A stretch of 64,000 nucleotides of DNA, taken from positions 255,893 to 319,892 of the forward strand of contig JACKDF010000008.1 of the NCBI GenBank assembly GCA_020633655.1, in the 5' to 3' direction. The stretch is from Deferribacteres bacterium (GTDB lineage: Bacteria; Zhuqueibacterota; Zhuqueibacteria; Zhuqueibacterales; Geothermadaptataceae). Numbering within the stretch: the stretch's first letter is position 1; each line of letters starts with the position of its first letter. The position numbers were made by a program, and so were the translations under genes. Of this stretch, positions 1 to 8,230 are shown in pieces. The notes below the pieces were generated by a model, which worked only from the letters and a program-made list of their open reading frames with translations, had not been told where the DNA came from and did no database searches.

Positions 1-168
1 GGAAATCCTGCTTGGAAAGGTCTTGATTTAGTTAGGGATTATGGTTATTTGCAGGCGGCATGTAGAAAATTTGAAGTTGAGTCAGGGAATTCGAAAAGAA
101 TTGAGATTAAGTTTGTCCCTAATAAAGGTAAGACTATATTAAACGGTGTTTGTATTAGAAAAAAATAG
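1..168 (+). CDS. C-terminal end of a secreted protein, malectin-like domain (partial)
   Basis: An open frame enters from the left edge and stops at a TAG at 166-168, giving 55 residues. The end (FVPNKGKTILNGVCIRKK) looks like the last strand of malectin-like carbohydrate-binding domains, which often close with a 'Gk.iLnGi.i' segment. Such domains are frequently appended to glycoside hydrolases, which would suit the carbohydrate-active genes that follow. The catalytic part lies outside the window, so the enzyme class cannot be stated. The base composition is AT-rich, like the SGNH gene at 429. Confidence 0.55.
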   Translation, partial: GNPAWKGLDLVRDYGYLQAACRKFEVESGNSKRIEIKFVPNKGKTILNGVCIRKK

Positions 169-276
169 AAACGAGTCATCCAGATAAAAAAAAGATGAAA
201 AACATATTGTATTGAATTTTAAATTACAAAAATTAGTTTTTATATGTGTTTTATCTTAGACTTTAATTTTTTTTCT

Positions 277-384
277 GGCGAAGTACGTTATGCCTGGTCG
301 AATCCGATAAAAGCTAATCTATATAATAAACCAGGGTTGTCAGCTTCAACTTTTCACACAGATAATGGGGCATATAAAGAATAA
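277..384 (+). pseudogene. Remnant of a sialate O-acetylesterase C-terminus
   Basis: In the frame ending at TAA 382-384 the translation reads EVRYAWSNPIKANLYNKPGL followed by SASTFHTDN. This matches the last 30 or so residues of the intact esterase at 1172-3145 (VRYSWSSNPSQANLYNKEGL then PASPFRTDS). No start codon or upstream domain is present, so this is the tail of a deleted second copy. It is directly followed by a short stretch matching the end region of the phosphatase gene at 3284-5953. Confidence 0.75.
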
Positions 385-386
385 TA

Positions 387-426
387 GACAAACCTAAACG
401 ATAAAAGTATTTAGAAAAGGAAAATA
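387..426 (+). repeat. 40-nt duplicate of a segment of the PhoD-like gene
   Basis: Positions 387-426 align without gaps to 5802-5841, inside the phosphatase gene. The first 7 bases and the last 24 bases are identical, and a 9-base middle differs. Because the esterase remnant lies immediately before it, the two fragments keep the order esterase then phosphatase seen in the intact pair downstream. The segment now supplies the AGGA-type ribosome binding site for the gene starting at 429. Confidence 0.7.
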
Positions 427-428
427 TA

Positions 429-1088
429 ATGAGAGAATTTCGAGACAAACACATTATTATTTTAGTCCTTGTAGTTGCATTAACAAGTTGTATGCAAGAA
501 AAGCCTAAAATATTAATAGTTGGAGATTCAATTTCTCTGGGATATACTCCATTTGTTCAGAAAAATCTAAAGAATATTGCAGATGTCTCTCATAATCAGG
601 GAAATGCTCGAGATACAGGAACAGGTTTGGAAAATATTGAAGCATGGATTGCCAATAATAAATGGGATATTATCCAATTCAATTGGGGATTATGGGATTT
701 ATCTTATATAAATCCAAATTCAAAAGAACAATTTAATATGGATAAAATTAACGGTAAGGTTACATTTAATGTTCATGATTATGGACACAATTTAGAATCA
801 ATTATTAAGCTGATAAGAAAAAAATCTGATGCTAAATTGATTTTTGTAACAACTTCTTTTGTGCCAGAAAATGCAGCTGGAAGATTTAAGGAAGATGCAA
901 TCAGATATAACCAAATGGCAGAAAAAATCATGATAGACAATGACGTAATTATCAATGATATTTATGAAATATCAATAAAAATCCATAGTCAATATGGTTT
1001 AAAACCTGACAATGTCCATTATTTACCCGAGGGCTATAAGGAATTAGGCTTGCAGATTTCAGATTTTCTTAAAAGTGAAATTAGATAA
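429..1088 (+). CDS. SGNH/GDSL-family esterase, lipoprotein
   Basis: A 219-aa protein with an N-terminal hydrophobic segment ending in a lipobox (ALTSC, Cys about residue 21), so probably membrane-anchored. Block I of SGNH hydrolases is visible as VGDSIS (catalytic Ser near residue 35), a block III-like Asn occurs in FNWGLWD, and the terminal DNVHYLPEGY supplies the Asp-x-x-His pair of block V. The family removes acyl groups, often acetyl groups, from carbohydrates. Its place next to an O-acetylesterase and glycoside hydrolases suggests polysaccharide deacetylation. The ATG at 429 follows AAGGAAAA. The gene is more AT-rich than those downstream, hinting at separate acquisition. Confidence 0.8.
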   Translation: MREFRDKHIIILVLVVALTSCMQEKPKILIVGDSISLGYTPFVQKNLKNIADVSHNQGNARDTGTGLENIEAWIANNKWDIIQFNWGLWDLSYINPNSKEQFNMDKINGKVTFNVHDYGHNLESIIKLIRKKSDAKLIFVTTSFVPENAAGRFKEDAIRYNQMAEKIMIDNDVIINDIYEISIKIHSQYGLKPDNVHYLPEGYKELGLQISDFLKSEIR

Positions 1089-1171
1089 ATGCCTCATTGA
1101 ATATGAATAATTAAATGGGTTAACAATGTAGCTTCTAAATATGGTGAGCGAATTATATGAGATAGTCAAAA

Positions 1172-3145
1172 ATGGCAAACAAGTGTAAAGTAAGTCTATT
1201 TGCAGTACTAGTGGGATTAACTCAACCACTATATTCTGAAATAAAATTACCAAAAATATTTGCAGACAATATGGTTTTGCAACGCGATATTCCTGTGAAA
1301 ATCTGGGGCTGGGCAGAATCAGGCGAAGAAGTTTCTATTGCCATCCAGGATCAGGTTTTATCAGCCATTGCAGATGAATCCGGTAAATGGCATGTAACAC
1401 TTGCTCCGATGCCAGCAGGCGGCCCATTCCAAATAACCATCTCTGGTGAAAACACAATCCAACTGCAAAATATCCTGTTTGGCGACGTCTGGGTCTGCAG
1501 CGGCCAGTCCAATATGTATTTCCGAACAGCGGCTGCGAAGAACGCTTATATTGATATCAATAATGCCAATTATGAAAAAATCCGCGTTTTTCAAATCGAT
1601 AAAGCCGCGAATTATTTGCCGAAAGATGATTTGGATTCCGGAGAGTGGCTGGAATGCAGTCCGGAAACTGTGCGAAGGTTCTCCGCTGTGGCTTATTTCT
1701 TTGGTCGGGAAATTCACAAAGACTTGGATGTGCCCATTGGTTTGATTCACGCCTCCTGGGGTGGCTCGAAAATTCAGGCCTGGTTGGATGGCGAAACGAT
1801 GAAGAAATTTGCGGATTATCACAGACAAGTGGAAGAAGTTGAGCAGACGCCAGATTATTTTGAAAAGCTGGAAAAGGAATATACGGACAAAGGTGGCAAT
1901 CTGCTAATCAAGGCAATTTATCAGCAAGACCCAGGATTTAAACCTGATGGGACACTCTCAGATAGTGAATTCTTTGCTGACAATGACTGGAAAGAAATCA
2001 AAGTACCCGGTTATTGGGAAGAAAGTCGATTGCCCGGATACGACGGTACTGTCTGGTATCGTAAACGGTTTGAAATACCGGAAGCTTTTCAAATAAAAGA
2101 TTTACAATTGGATTTAGGCTGGATTGATGATTATGATTTCACCTTTTTCAATGGGAAGCGAGTAGGTGAAAATTTTTATAAAGGAAATGAACGGCGATAC
2201 TTGATTCCCAAAGATAATGTAAAAGCCGGTATGAATGAAATAGTGGTTTGTGTTTATGACACTGATGGATTTGGTGGATTTTGGGGCCCACGCAAATCCC
2301 ATCTAAAAATTAATGATGATGCGACTCAATTGCGAATTGACCTTCAGGGGCTATGGCAATTTAAGCAGGGAATTTCTCTGCAGAATTTAGTGAAACCAGA
2401 CAAAAATAAACAGCCAAGAAAACGTGATATTCCTGCCTTTCTTTACAATGCAATGATCTCGCCATTGACCCAATTTACCATCAAAGGCGCCATCTGGTAC
2501 CAGGGCGAAAGCAATGCTGGTAATGCATCTGAATATACCCATCTATTTCCGGCAATGATAGAGGGCTGGCGGCAAGCATGGAAACAGGGTGATTTTCCGT
2601 TTTTCTTTGTACAATTGGCAGGTTATGGTTTCCCAAATAAAAAACCGGGACAAAGTGGATGGGCGGAATTGCGGGAGGCGCAATTGAAAACACTTTCCCT
2701 TCCCAATACGGGAATGGCGGTGACAATCGACCTGGGTGATAAAATGGATATTCACCCGACCAACAAACAGGAAGTAGGCAGGCGTTTGGCATTATCTGCG
2801 TCGAAAGTTGCTTATGGGAAGGATGTAGTTTACAGCGGTCCTGTCTATGACTCGATGGAAATCAAAGATGGAAAAATCTATATCAATTTCAGGCACATCG
2901 GCAGCGGATTAGTCACAAAAGACAAGTTTGGCTATTTAAAAGAGTTTGCCATAGCCGGCGCTGATAAAAATTTTGTCTGGGCAAAGGCGTTCATTCAGGA
3001 CAATCAAGTGGTCGTTTTTTGTGAAGATGTGAAAGAGCCGGTTGCGGTACGCTATAGCTGGTCTTCGAATCCGTCACAGGCAAATTTGTATAACAAGGAA
3101 GGATTGCCTGCATCGCCTTTTCGAACGGATAGTTGGGAAAATTGA
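1172..3145 (+). CDS. Sialate O-acetylesterase-type carbohydrate esterase
   Basis: A 657-aa secreted SGNH esterase of the sialate O-acetylesterase family. After a weak signal peptide it begins with the typical LPKIFADNMVLQRD segment. GQSNM (residues 111-115) carries the nucleophile Ser, GAIWYQGES lies near 439-447, and DIHPTNKQ near 525 supplies the Asp/His of the triad. Between about 225 and 390 a galactose-binding-like beta domain is inserted, as in bacterial members that act on acetylated plant polysaccharides. It is followed 138 nt later by the PhoD-like gene and probably forms one transcription unit with it. The sugar specificity cannot be read from sequence. Confidence 0.88.
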   Translation: MANKCKVSLFAVLVGLTQPLYSEIKLPKIFADNMVLQRDIPVKIWGWAESGEEVSIAIQDQVLSAIADESGKWHVTLAPMPAGGPFQITISGENTIQLQNILFGDVWVCSGQSNMYFRTAAAKNAYIDINNANYEKIRVFQIDKAANYLPKDDLDSGEWLECSPETVRRFSAVAYFFGREIHKDLDVPIGLIHASWGGSKIQAWLDGETMKKFADYHRQVEEVEQTPDYFEKLEKEYTDKGGNLLIKAIYQQDPGFKPDGTLSDSEFFADNDWKEIKVPGYWEESRLPGYDGTVWYRKRFEIPEAFQIKDLQLDLGWIDDYDFTFFNGKRVGENFYKGNERRYLIPKDNVKAGMNEIVVCVYDTDGFGGFWGPRKSHLKINDDATQLRIDLQGLWQFKQGISLQNLVKPDKNKQPRKRDIPAFLYNAMISPLTQFTIKGAIWYQGESNAGNASEYTHLFPAMIEGWRQAWKQGDFPFFFVQLAGYGFPNKKPGQSGWAELREAQLKTLSLPNTGMAVTIDLGDKMDIHPTNKQEVGRRLALSASKVAYGKDVVYSGPVYDSMEIKDGKIYINFRHIGSGLVTKDKFGYLKEFAIAGADKNFVWAKAFIQDNQVVVFCEDVKEPVAVRYSWSSNPSQANLYNKEGLPASPFRTDSWEN

Positions 3146-3165
3146 AATGTGGTACAGTATTTTAG

Positions 3166-3192
3166 ACCGCGAAAAACGCGAATTACGCGAAC
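3166..3192 (+). repeat. Three tandem 9-nt units with CGCGAA core
   Basis: The gap between the esterase and the phosphatase holds three consecutive 9-mers, accgcgaaa, aacgcgaat and tacgcgaac (consensus nACGCGAAn). Short CGCGAA-rich strings of this kind turn up between genes in many bacterial genomes. No function can be assigned. Confidence 0.6.
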
Positions 3193-3283
3193 AATTTTGA
3201 TTGGATTTTGTTTGCTTGTATGAGGTGTTTCATGGTCATTGAGTAGCGACATGATTAGCCTGGAGAAATAGGAGAATGGAATA

Positions 3284-5953
3284 GTGCAACGAATTAGTCA
3301 TCTCTTCCTGATAGTTTTATTAGTATTTTTGAGTTGTTCAAAAAGGAACGATAATACTACTTTTCAAGATAAGTGGTCTGTCAGTCCTGATCGTGTGTGG
3401 GTTGGGTCAGATTTCTGGGCGAATCGCTTACAGGACTGGCGGATTACTGGTGGTCGGCTTGAATGTGTCATCGCTGACGAAAAAAAGCCGATGCGCATGG
3501 TGCCCTGGCTTACCGGTCGTGTGAAAGAATCAAACGGCAGCATGACGTTGCGTGTTAAAACCGGTGTTCTGGGTAAATTAGACAGCCTGAATTCTGACGC
3601 TGCAAGTGGATTTTTAATCGGTGTCGGTGACAGCATGGACTACCGATCTTCTGCATTAATTCATCACAGTAGAGGCGCCGGCAGTGGTTTGTTTGTGGGG
3701 ATTGACACGCAGGGGAATCTATTCATTCGTGATCAGGAAAATAATGATAGTTTGTTGGCGCATACCAATATTTCCAAAAAGATAGGGAAAGAAGTTGAGT
3801 TGCGTCTTGGCATTCATTCTGATGGCGATACAAAAAATGTATTGGAAATCAGCGCTTTTTCAAACGACGGAGAAGAAATCAATCATCTTAGGTATGAAAG
3901 CTTGAGTAATGCAGATATTGCAGGAAATATTGCTTTGGTATCCCATCCCGGGACAGGTGAAAATCCAGCCAGTTTTTGGTTTAGGAACCTGCACATCTCC
4001 GGCAGTCGCCTTGAACAAATCCCGGAACGAAATCTTGGTCCGATAATCAGTGCACAATATACCTTGAGTAAAAAGATTCTCAAGTTGAGCGTGCAAATGG
4101 CGCCTCTTGGTAAAGAGGACAATCAAAATGTCACGTTGCAAATCAATACCAATGGCAGTTGGCAATCATTGAAAAATGAAGCAATTAACCAGAGCGGCTA
4201 CTGCGCTCTCTTCCAACTTGAAAACTGGGATGATTCCAGGGAAATACCCTATCGCATCATTTATTTCCAAAAATTTTCCGATGGCACCGAACAAGAATTT
4301 TTCCGCCAGGGTGTCATTCGAAAAAATCCGATTAACAAAGAAAATATTGTTGTCGCGGCTTTTACGGGGAACCACAATATTGGTCGCTTGCCCAATGCCC
4401 GGTGGGGTGTTGAATACGATGAATATGACTGGCAGCACGGCGTCTTTTTTCCACATGCGGATCTGGTTGATCGGGTCAAAACACACCAGCCTGATTTGCT
4501 CTTTTTTAGCGGGGATCAGGTTTATGAGGGTGGGAGTCCCACAGCAGCGGATTATGAACATGCAGCGCTCGATTATCTTTACAAGTGGTACTTATGGTGT
4601 TGGACTTTCCGGGATTTAACAGAAAATATTCCTGCCGTTACCATTCCCGACGACCACGATGTTTTTCATGGCAACATTTGGGGTGCAGGTGGAAAGGCAA
4701 CCGAGAAAGGTTTTGGCGCAAAAGCACAGGACAGTGGTGGTTACAAAATGTTGCCTGATTTTGTCAATATGGTGCAGCGCACGCAAACCAGCCATTTACC
4801 CGAGCCTTTTGATTCAACTCCGGTTAAACAGGGAATAAGTGTTTATTATACGGATTTGAACTGGGGTGGTGTTAGTTTCGCTGTTATCGAGGACCGTAAA
4901 TTTAAGTCTGCACCCTCGGTCATGTTGCCTGAAGCACATATTGTGAATGGCTGGGTTCAGAACAGAACTTTTGATGTCAAACGTGAATCCGATGTGCCCC
5001 AGGCTAAATTGTTGGGTGACAGACAATTGCATTTTCTTGAAAAATGGGCTGCAGACTGGTCGAATAATACCTGGATGAAAGCAGTGCTATCACAGACGAT
5101 TTTTGCAAATGTGGCGACACTTCCTCAAGAAGCCGTAAGCGATGCAGTCGTTCCCAAACTCCCGGTCCTGGAACCGGGAACTTATCCCCCGAATGATGTT
5201 CCCGTGAGCGACTTTGATTCCAATGGCTGGCCCAAATCAAAACGGGATGCTGCTGTACGAATAATGCGCAAAGCGTTTGCGATTAACATTGCCGGGGATC
5301 AGCATCTGGGCAGCACGATTCAATATGGCATTGATGATTGGGGCGATGCCGGATTTGCGATTTGTGTGCCTTCTGTTGCTAATTTCTGGCCCCGTCGCTG
5401 GTTTCCGATGCAAGAAGGCAAGAATCGCGAACCTGGCATGCCGCCTTATGCTGGTGATTTTGAAGATGGATTCGGAAATAAAATCTCTGTTCATGCGGTG
5501 TCAAATCCCTATCGTTCAGGGAAACAGCCGGATTTTCTGCATGATTTAGCGCCGGGTTATGGTATTGTCAAGTTTAATCGACGTTCCCGTGAAATTGTAT
5601 TTGAAAACTGGCCGCGTTGGGCTGATCCGCAAAAAGATAAACCATATCCCGGCTGGCCGGTTAAGATAAAACAACAGGATAACTATGGCAGGAATGCAGT
5701 GGCCATGCTACCAGAAATTCAAGTGGCGGGCATAGATAATCCTGTCTTTCAGGTGATTAATGAGACCACAAATAAAATAGTTTATACGATTCGAGTAGCA
5801 GGACAAACATATCAACCAAAAGTATTTAGAAAAGGAAAATACGCGGTAGTCGTTGGTGAGCCGGGGACAGAAAGAATTAAACGACTGGAGCATCTTTCGG
5901 CGCAGCGACTTGATGAAAATGAAATGATCAAAGTTGAGTTTAAACAGGAGTAA
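3284..5953 (+). CDS. PhoD-like metallophosphatase with N-terminal concanavalin-like domain, lipoprotein
   Basis: 889 aa, starting at GTG 3284 behind AGGAG (3270-3274). A lipobox (LVFLSC) places it on the membrane surface. Residues about 25-240 look like a beta-sandwich of the LamG/concanavalin type; a PhoD-like catalytic domain fills about 350-800. Metal-binding signatures are visible: GDQVYEG (near 410), PDDHDVFHG (near 455) and GDQHLGS (near 670). PhoD enzymes hydrolyse phosphomono- or diesters with Fe/Ca centres. In this island it may remove phosphate from glycans or release phosphate from polymers. Its stop overlaps the 3' end of a degenerate ORF on the other strand. Confidence 0.82.
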   Translation: MQRISHLFLIVLLVFLSCSKRNDNTTFQDKWSVSPDRVWVGSDFWANRLQDWRITGGRLECVIADEKKPMRMVPWLTGRVKESNGSMTLRVKTGVLGKLDSLNSDAASGFLIGVGDSMDYRSSALIHHSRGAGSGLFVGIDTQGNLFIRDQENNDSLLAHTNISKKIGKEVELRLGIHSDGDTKNVLEISAFSNDGEEINHLRYESLSNADIAGNIALVSHPGTGENPASFWFRNLHISGSRLEQIPERNLGPIISAQYTLSKKILKLSVQMAPLGKEDNQNVTLQINTNGSWQSLKNEAINQSGYCALFQLENWDDSREIPYRIIYFQKFSDGTEQEFFRQGVIRKNPINKENIVVAAFTGNHNIGRLPNARWGVEYDEYDWQHGVFFPHADLVDRVKTHQPDLLFFSGDQVYEGGSPTAADYEHAALDYLYKWYLWCWTFRDLTENIPAVTIPDDHDVFHGNIWGAGGKATEKGFGAKAQDSGGYKMLPDFVNMVQRTQTSHLPEPFDSTPVKQGISVYYTDLNWGGVSFAVIEDRKFKSAPSVMLPEAHIVNGWVQNRTFDVKRESDVPQAKLLGDRQLHFLEKWAADWSNNTWMKAVLSQTIFANVATLPQEAVSDAVVPKLPVLEPGTYPPNDVPVSDFDSNGWPKSKRDAAVRIMRKAFAINIAGDQHLGSTIQYGIDDWGDAGFAICVPSVANFWPRRWFPMQEGKNREPGMPPYAGDFEDGFGNKISVHAVSNPYRSGKQPDFLHDLAPGYGIVKFNRRSREIVFENWPRWADPQKDKPYPGWPVKIKQQDNYGRNAVAMLPEIQVAGIDNPVFQVINETTNKIVYTIRVAGQTYQPKVFRKGKYAVVVGEPGTERIKRLEHLSAQRLDENEMIKVEFKQE

Positions 5954-6146
5954 ACGATGAGTAAAAATGTAGTCTACAAAGACCAAACAGCGCCAGTGTA
6001 ATCTGAGCATCTTTCTGTTTGTTTTGCAATGCAAGATTCGATTGTTGCCAGGTGTTGCCTTCTGTGCTGGTAATCCAGGTAAAGGATTGTGCAGAAATGG
6101 CAGAAGTCAACATGAATATTAAGAATAATCTTAGCACATTTCCCAT
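5940..6146 (-). pseudogene. Truncated N-terminus of a secreted protein
   Basis: A 68-aa frame on the minus strand opens with a convincing signal peptide (MGNVLRLFLIFMLTSAISAQ) and continues SFTWITSTEGNTWQQSN, typical of the mature start of a secreted carbohydrate-active enzyme. It then degenerates and stops at the tail of the phosphatase gene. The body of the enzyme is absent. It resembles the start of some secreted glycosidases (possibly GH30), but that assignment is weak. Confidence 0.45.
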
Positions 6147-6299
6147 GAGTAGGTGCCTTCATTTTTTTGATATGACAAGTTATATTATGCAATAACACAT
6201 GTTTCACAAGCTGCCATGCCGATGTTAATTAATTAAGTTTTTTCAGAACAACTAACTTATAGCCAGTAAAGACCATATTCATTCCGGTATAGTCGTTTT
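5954..6299. other. Gap holding only the truncated secreted-protein start
   Basis: Apart from the signal-peptide ORF on the minus strand, no coding frame with a ribosome binding site and no clear hairpin was seen here. Confidence 0.5.
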
Positions 6300-6728
6300 C
6301 TATCCGTTTGTATCAGCAATGCCATATTGTATTGCCGATACAAGAGTTTCGATACTAATATCGATTAACTTTTTAAATTTTATACAATAACCTGTTACAC
6401 TGGCCTTGCCGATATCTTGTCCAAATGTCCGGGATAGGTACGTCTTATCGCTTATCCCCATAATGTAGACAGAGATTCCTGACTTGTTTGCACTAACACC
6501 AATTTGATAGAATTCTCGACTCTTTCCATCTGCATATTTTAAAGTTTGCAATCCATAACCAATGTTAGGATTCGTAACAATCTTACCTTTTTCGTCTTTG
6601 CCGTCTAAAAACCATACTCTGCAATTAGGCATCATCTCCAGAATAATACGATTTAGCTCTTGCAAATCGCTGCGTTTTGGTTCCGGTTGAATATTGATGT
6701 ATTCTTGAATCAATTCGTTTGTGTTCAT
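6300..6728 (-). CDS. DUF1801 family protein
   Basis: 142 aa, cytoplasmic, no signal. The order of motifs (LNRIILEMMPNCRVWFLDGK, GYGLQTLKYADGKSREFYQI, and a C-terminal FKKLIDISIETLVSAI) fits the DUF1801/YdhG-like family, a small alpha-beta fold of unknown biochemical role. GAGGG lies 10 nt before the ATG. It stands alone between carbohydrate genes with no evident operon partner and may be an insertion unrelated to the island. Confidence 0.75.
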   Translation of the reverse strand: MNTNELIQEYINIQPEPKRSDLQELNRIILEMMPNCRVWFLDGKDEKGKIVTNPNIGYGLQTLKYADGKSREFYQIGVSANKSGISVYIMGISDKTYLSRTFGQDIGKASVTGYCIKFKKLIDISIETLVSAIQYGIADTNG

Positions 6729-6869
6729 CTATTTCTACCCTCTTTAGTCTACATCTATAAGCGACCCATTAAACGTGCCGATAACACGCTTTTTAGGTCT
6801 GGTCAATGATTTATTCACGAGCTGATTGCAACCAAAAAAGAGCCTGCCATGAGACAGTTTCAAACAATA

Positions 6870-8207
6870 TCACTTCATAAATATAATCTTCTTCGTAAAA
6901 ATTTCTCTTTTACCCGACGCCAGCATGATCGACTGCACAAAATAAACGCCGCTGATTAAGCTTGATCCGTCAAATAGCAGTTTATGTATACCCGGCTGAT
7001 ATTTAGCATTCGCCAGCTCATTGACTAAACGGCCATTCACGTCATAAATATTTATGCGAACATCCGCTGCATCGGGCACTGTAAAAGAAATCATCGTTTG
7101 TATATTGAACGGATTGGGATAATTTTGGAAAAGAGTGTAATCGTGAAAAATCCTTGATTGTGCTTCATCACCCACCCGCGACGTGTTGTCAATAACAGGC
7201 CAGTTTTCTTCATCCCAGATCAGTTTTTCTATGCGAAGTGTAGGAACACCATTTGCCTGAGCATCATAGGCATGATGTACAAGCCAGTTTTCATCCCCAT
7301 CAAGTAAGACAGCGCAATGCCCTGTCCCTCGCCAGCGTTCATCACCCTCAATCACAACATGTCCACCACCCGCAGTCATCAAAACATTGTATTTATCACG
7401 ATAAGGTCCTGTGATTACTGATGACCGGCCAACCATGGTTTTATAGGTGCTGTTCACACCCTGACAGCAGAAATCAAACGAAACAAACAAGTAATAATAA
7501 CCATTTTTGAAAATGATGTATGGTGCTTCAACAGCTCCTACACCTGAGCGTGATGCAATCGAGTGGATTGGCGTATTCGGATAGGGTTTCATTGTTGTCG
7601 TATCCAATTCGATAAGTTTAATTCCACTCCAAAAAGAACCGAAGGAGAGCCATAGCCGTCCGACTTCATCTTCTGCTACATTGGGATCAATGGCATTATA
7701 GTTATTCTCTGTATTTGACTCGATGACTTTTCCCTGATCAATCCATTGATATTCAGGGCTCCGAGGATCCAGTGTTGTATTTATGGCTAATCCAATTCGG
7801 GAAATAGTGCTGCCAAAAGTAGAAAGTGAATAGTAGAGATAATAGGTACTATCACGATAAAAAATGTCGGGTGCCCAGATATTACTTACCCCCGGCACCT
7901 CCTGCACACCCCATTCCGGGATGGATTGAAAAGCTTGGTCCAGACGTGACCAATATTGCAAATTTTGGGCGCGCCGCATTTCAATCCGGTCTCCAGTTGA
8001 GAATACGTAATAATAATTACCTGATTTGATGATGCAGGGATCATGGACATATGTAACAGCACCGGTTTGAGCATGGAGTAAGTTGGCAAGTGTTACCATG
8101 AGGAGGAGAATTCTTATTATCTCCAACGCATGTTTGCTTACTCTTTTTAAAATGCAATTATGGGAGAAAGCTACTTTAACTATATCTTTCATTACGTTCG
8201 ATTGCAT
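6870..8207 (-). CDS. GH43 arabinanase/arabinofuranosidase with T9SS-type sorting tail
   Basis: 445 aa. The mature part starts with VTYVHDPCIIKSGNYYYVFS, where HDP holds the general-base Asp of GH43, and VEAPYIIFKNGYYYL carries the general-acid Glu. Both suit endo-1,5-alpha-L-arabinanase-like GH43 members. The last 80 residues form a FlgD-like sandwich beginning LFQNYPNPFN and ending KKIIFMK, the signature of type IX secretion cargo. The start is uncertain: the ATG at 8207 gives a long stretch before the hydrophobic signal (IIRILLLMVTLANLLHAQ) and has no clear ribosome binding site, so translation may begin downstream. It lies 23 nt after the GH27 gene and is probably co-transcribed with it. 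Confidence 0.87.
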   Translation of the reverse strand: MQSNVMKDIVKVAFSHNCILKRVSKHALEIIRILLLMVTLANLLHAQTGAVTYVHDPCIIKSGNYYYVFSTGDRIEMRRAQNLQYWSRLDQAFQSIPEWGVQEVPGVSNIWAPDIFYRDSTYYLYYSLSTFGSTISRIGLAINTTLDPRSPEYQWIDQGKVIESNTENNYNAIDPNVAEDEVGRLWLSFGSFWSGIKLIELDTTTMKPYPNTPIHSIASRSGVGAVEAPYIIFKNGYYYLFVSFDFCCQGVNSTYKTMVGRSSVITGPYRDKYNVLMTAGGGHVVIEGDERWRGTGHCAVLLDGDENWLVHHAYDAQANGVPTLRIEKLIWDEENWPVIDNTSRVGDEAQSRIFHDYTLFQNYPNPFNIQTMISFTVPDAADVRINIYDVNGRLVNELANAKYQPGIHKLLFDGSSLISGVYFVQSIMLASGKREIFTKKIIFMK

Positions 8208-8230
8208 GATTTGTAAAAAATAGCTCTGAT

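Noticed and set aside
3166..3192. Possible CRISPR-like or longer tandem array
   Set aside because: Only three 9-nt units without spacers; it is a short CGCGAA-type repeat.
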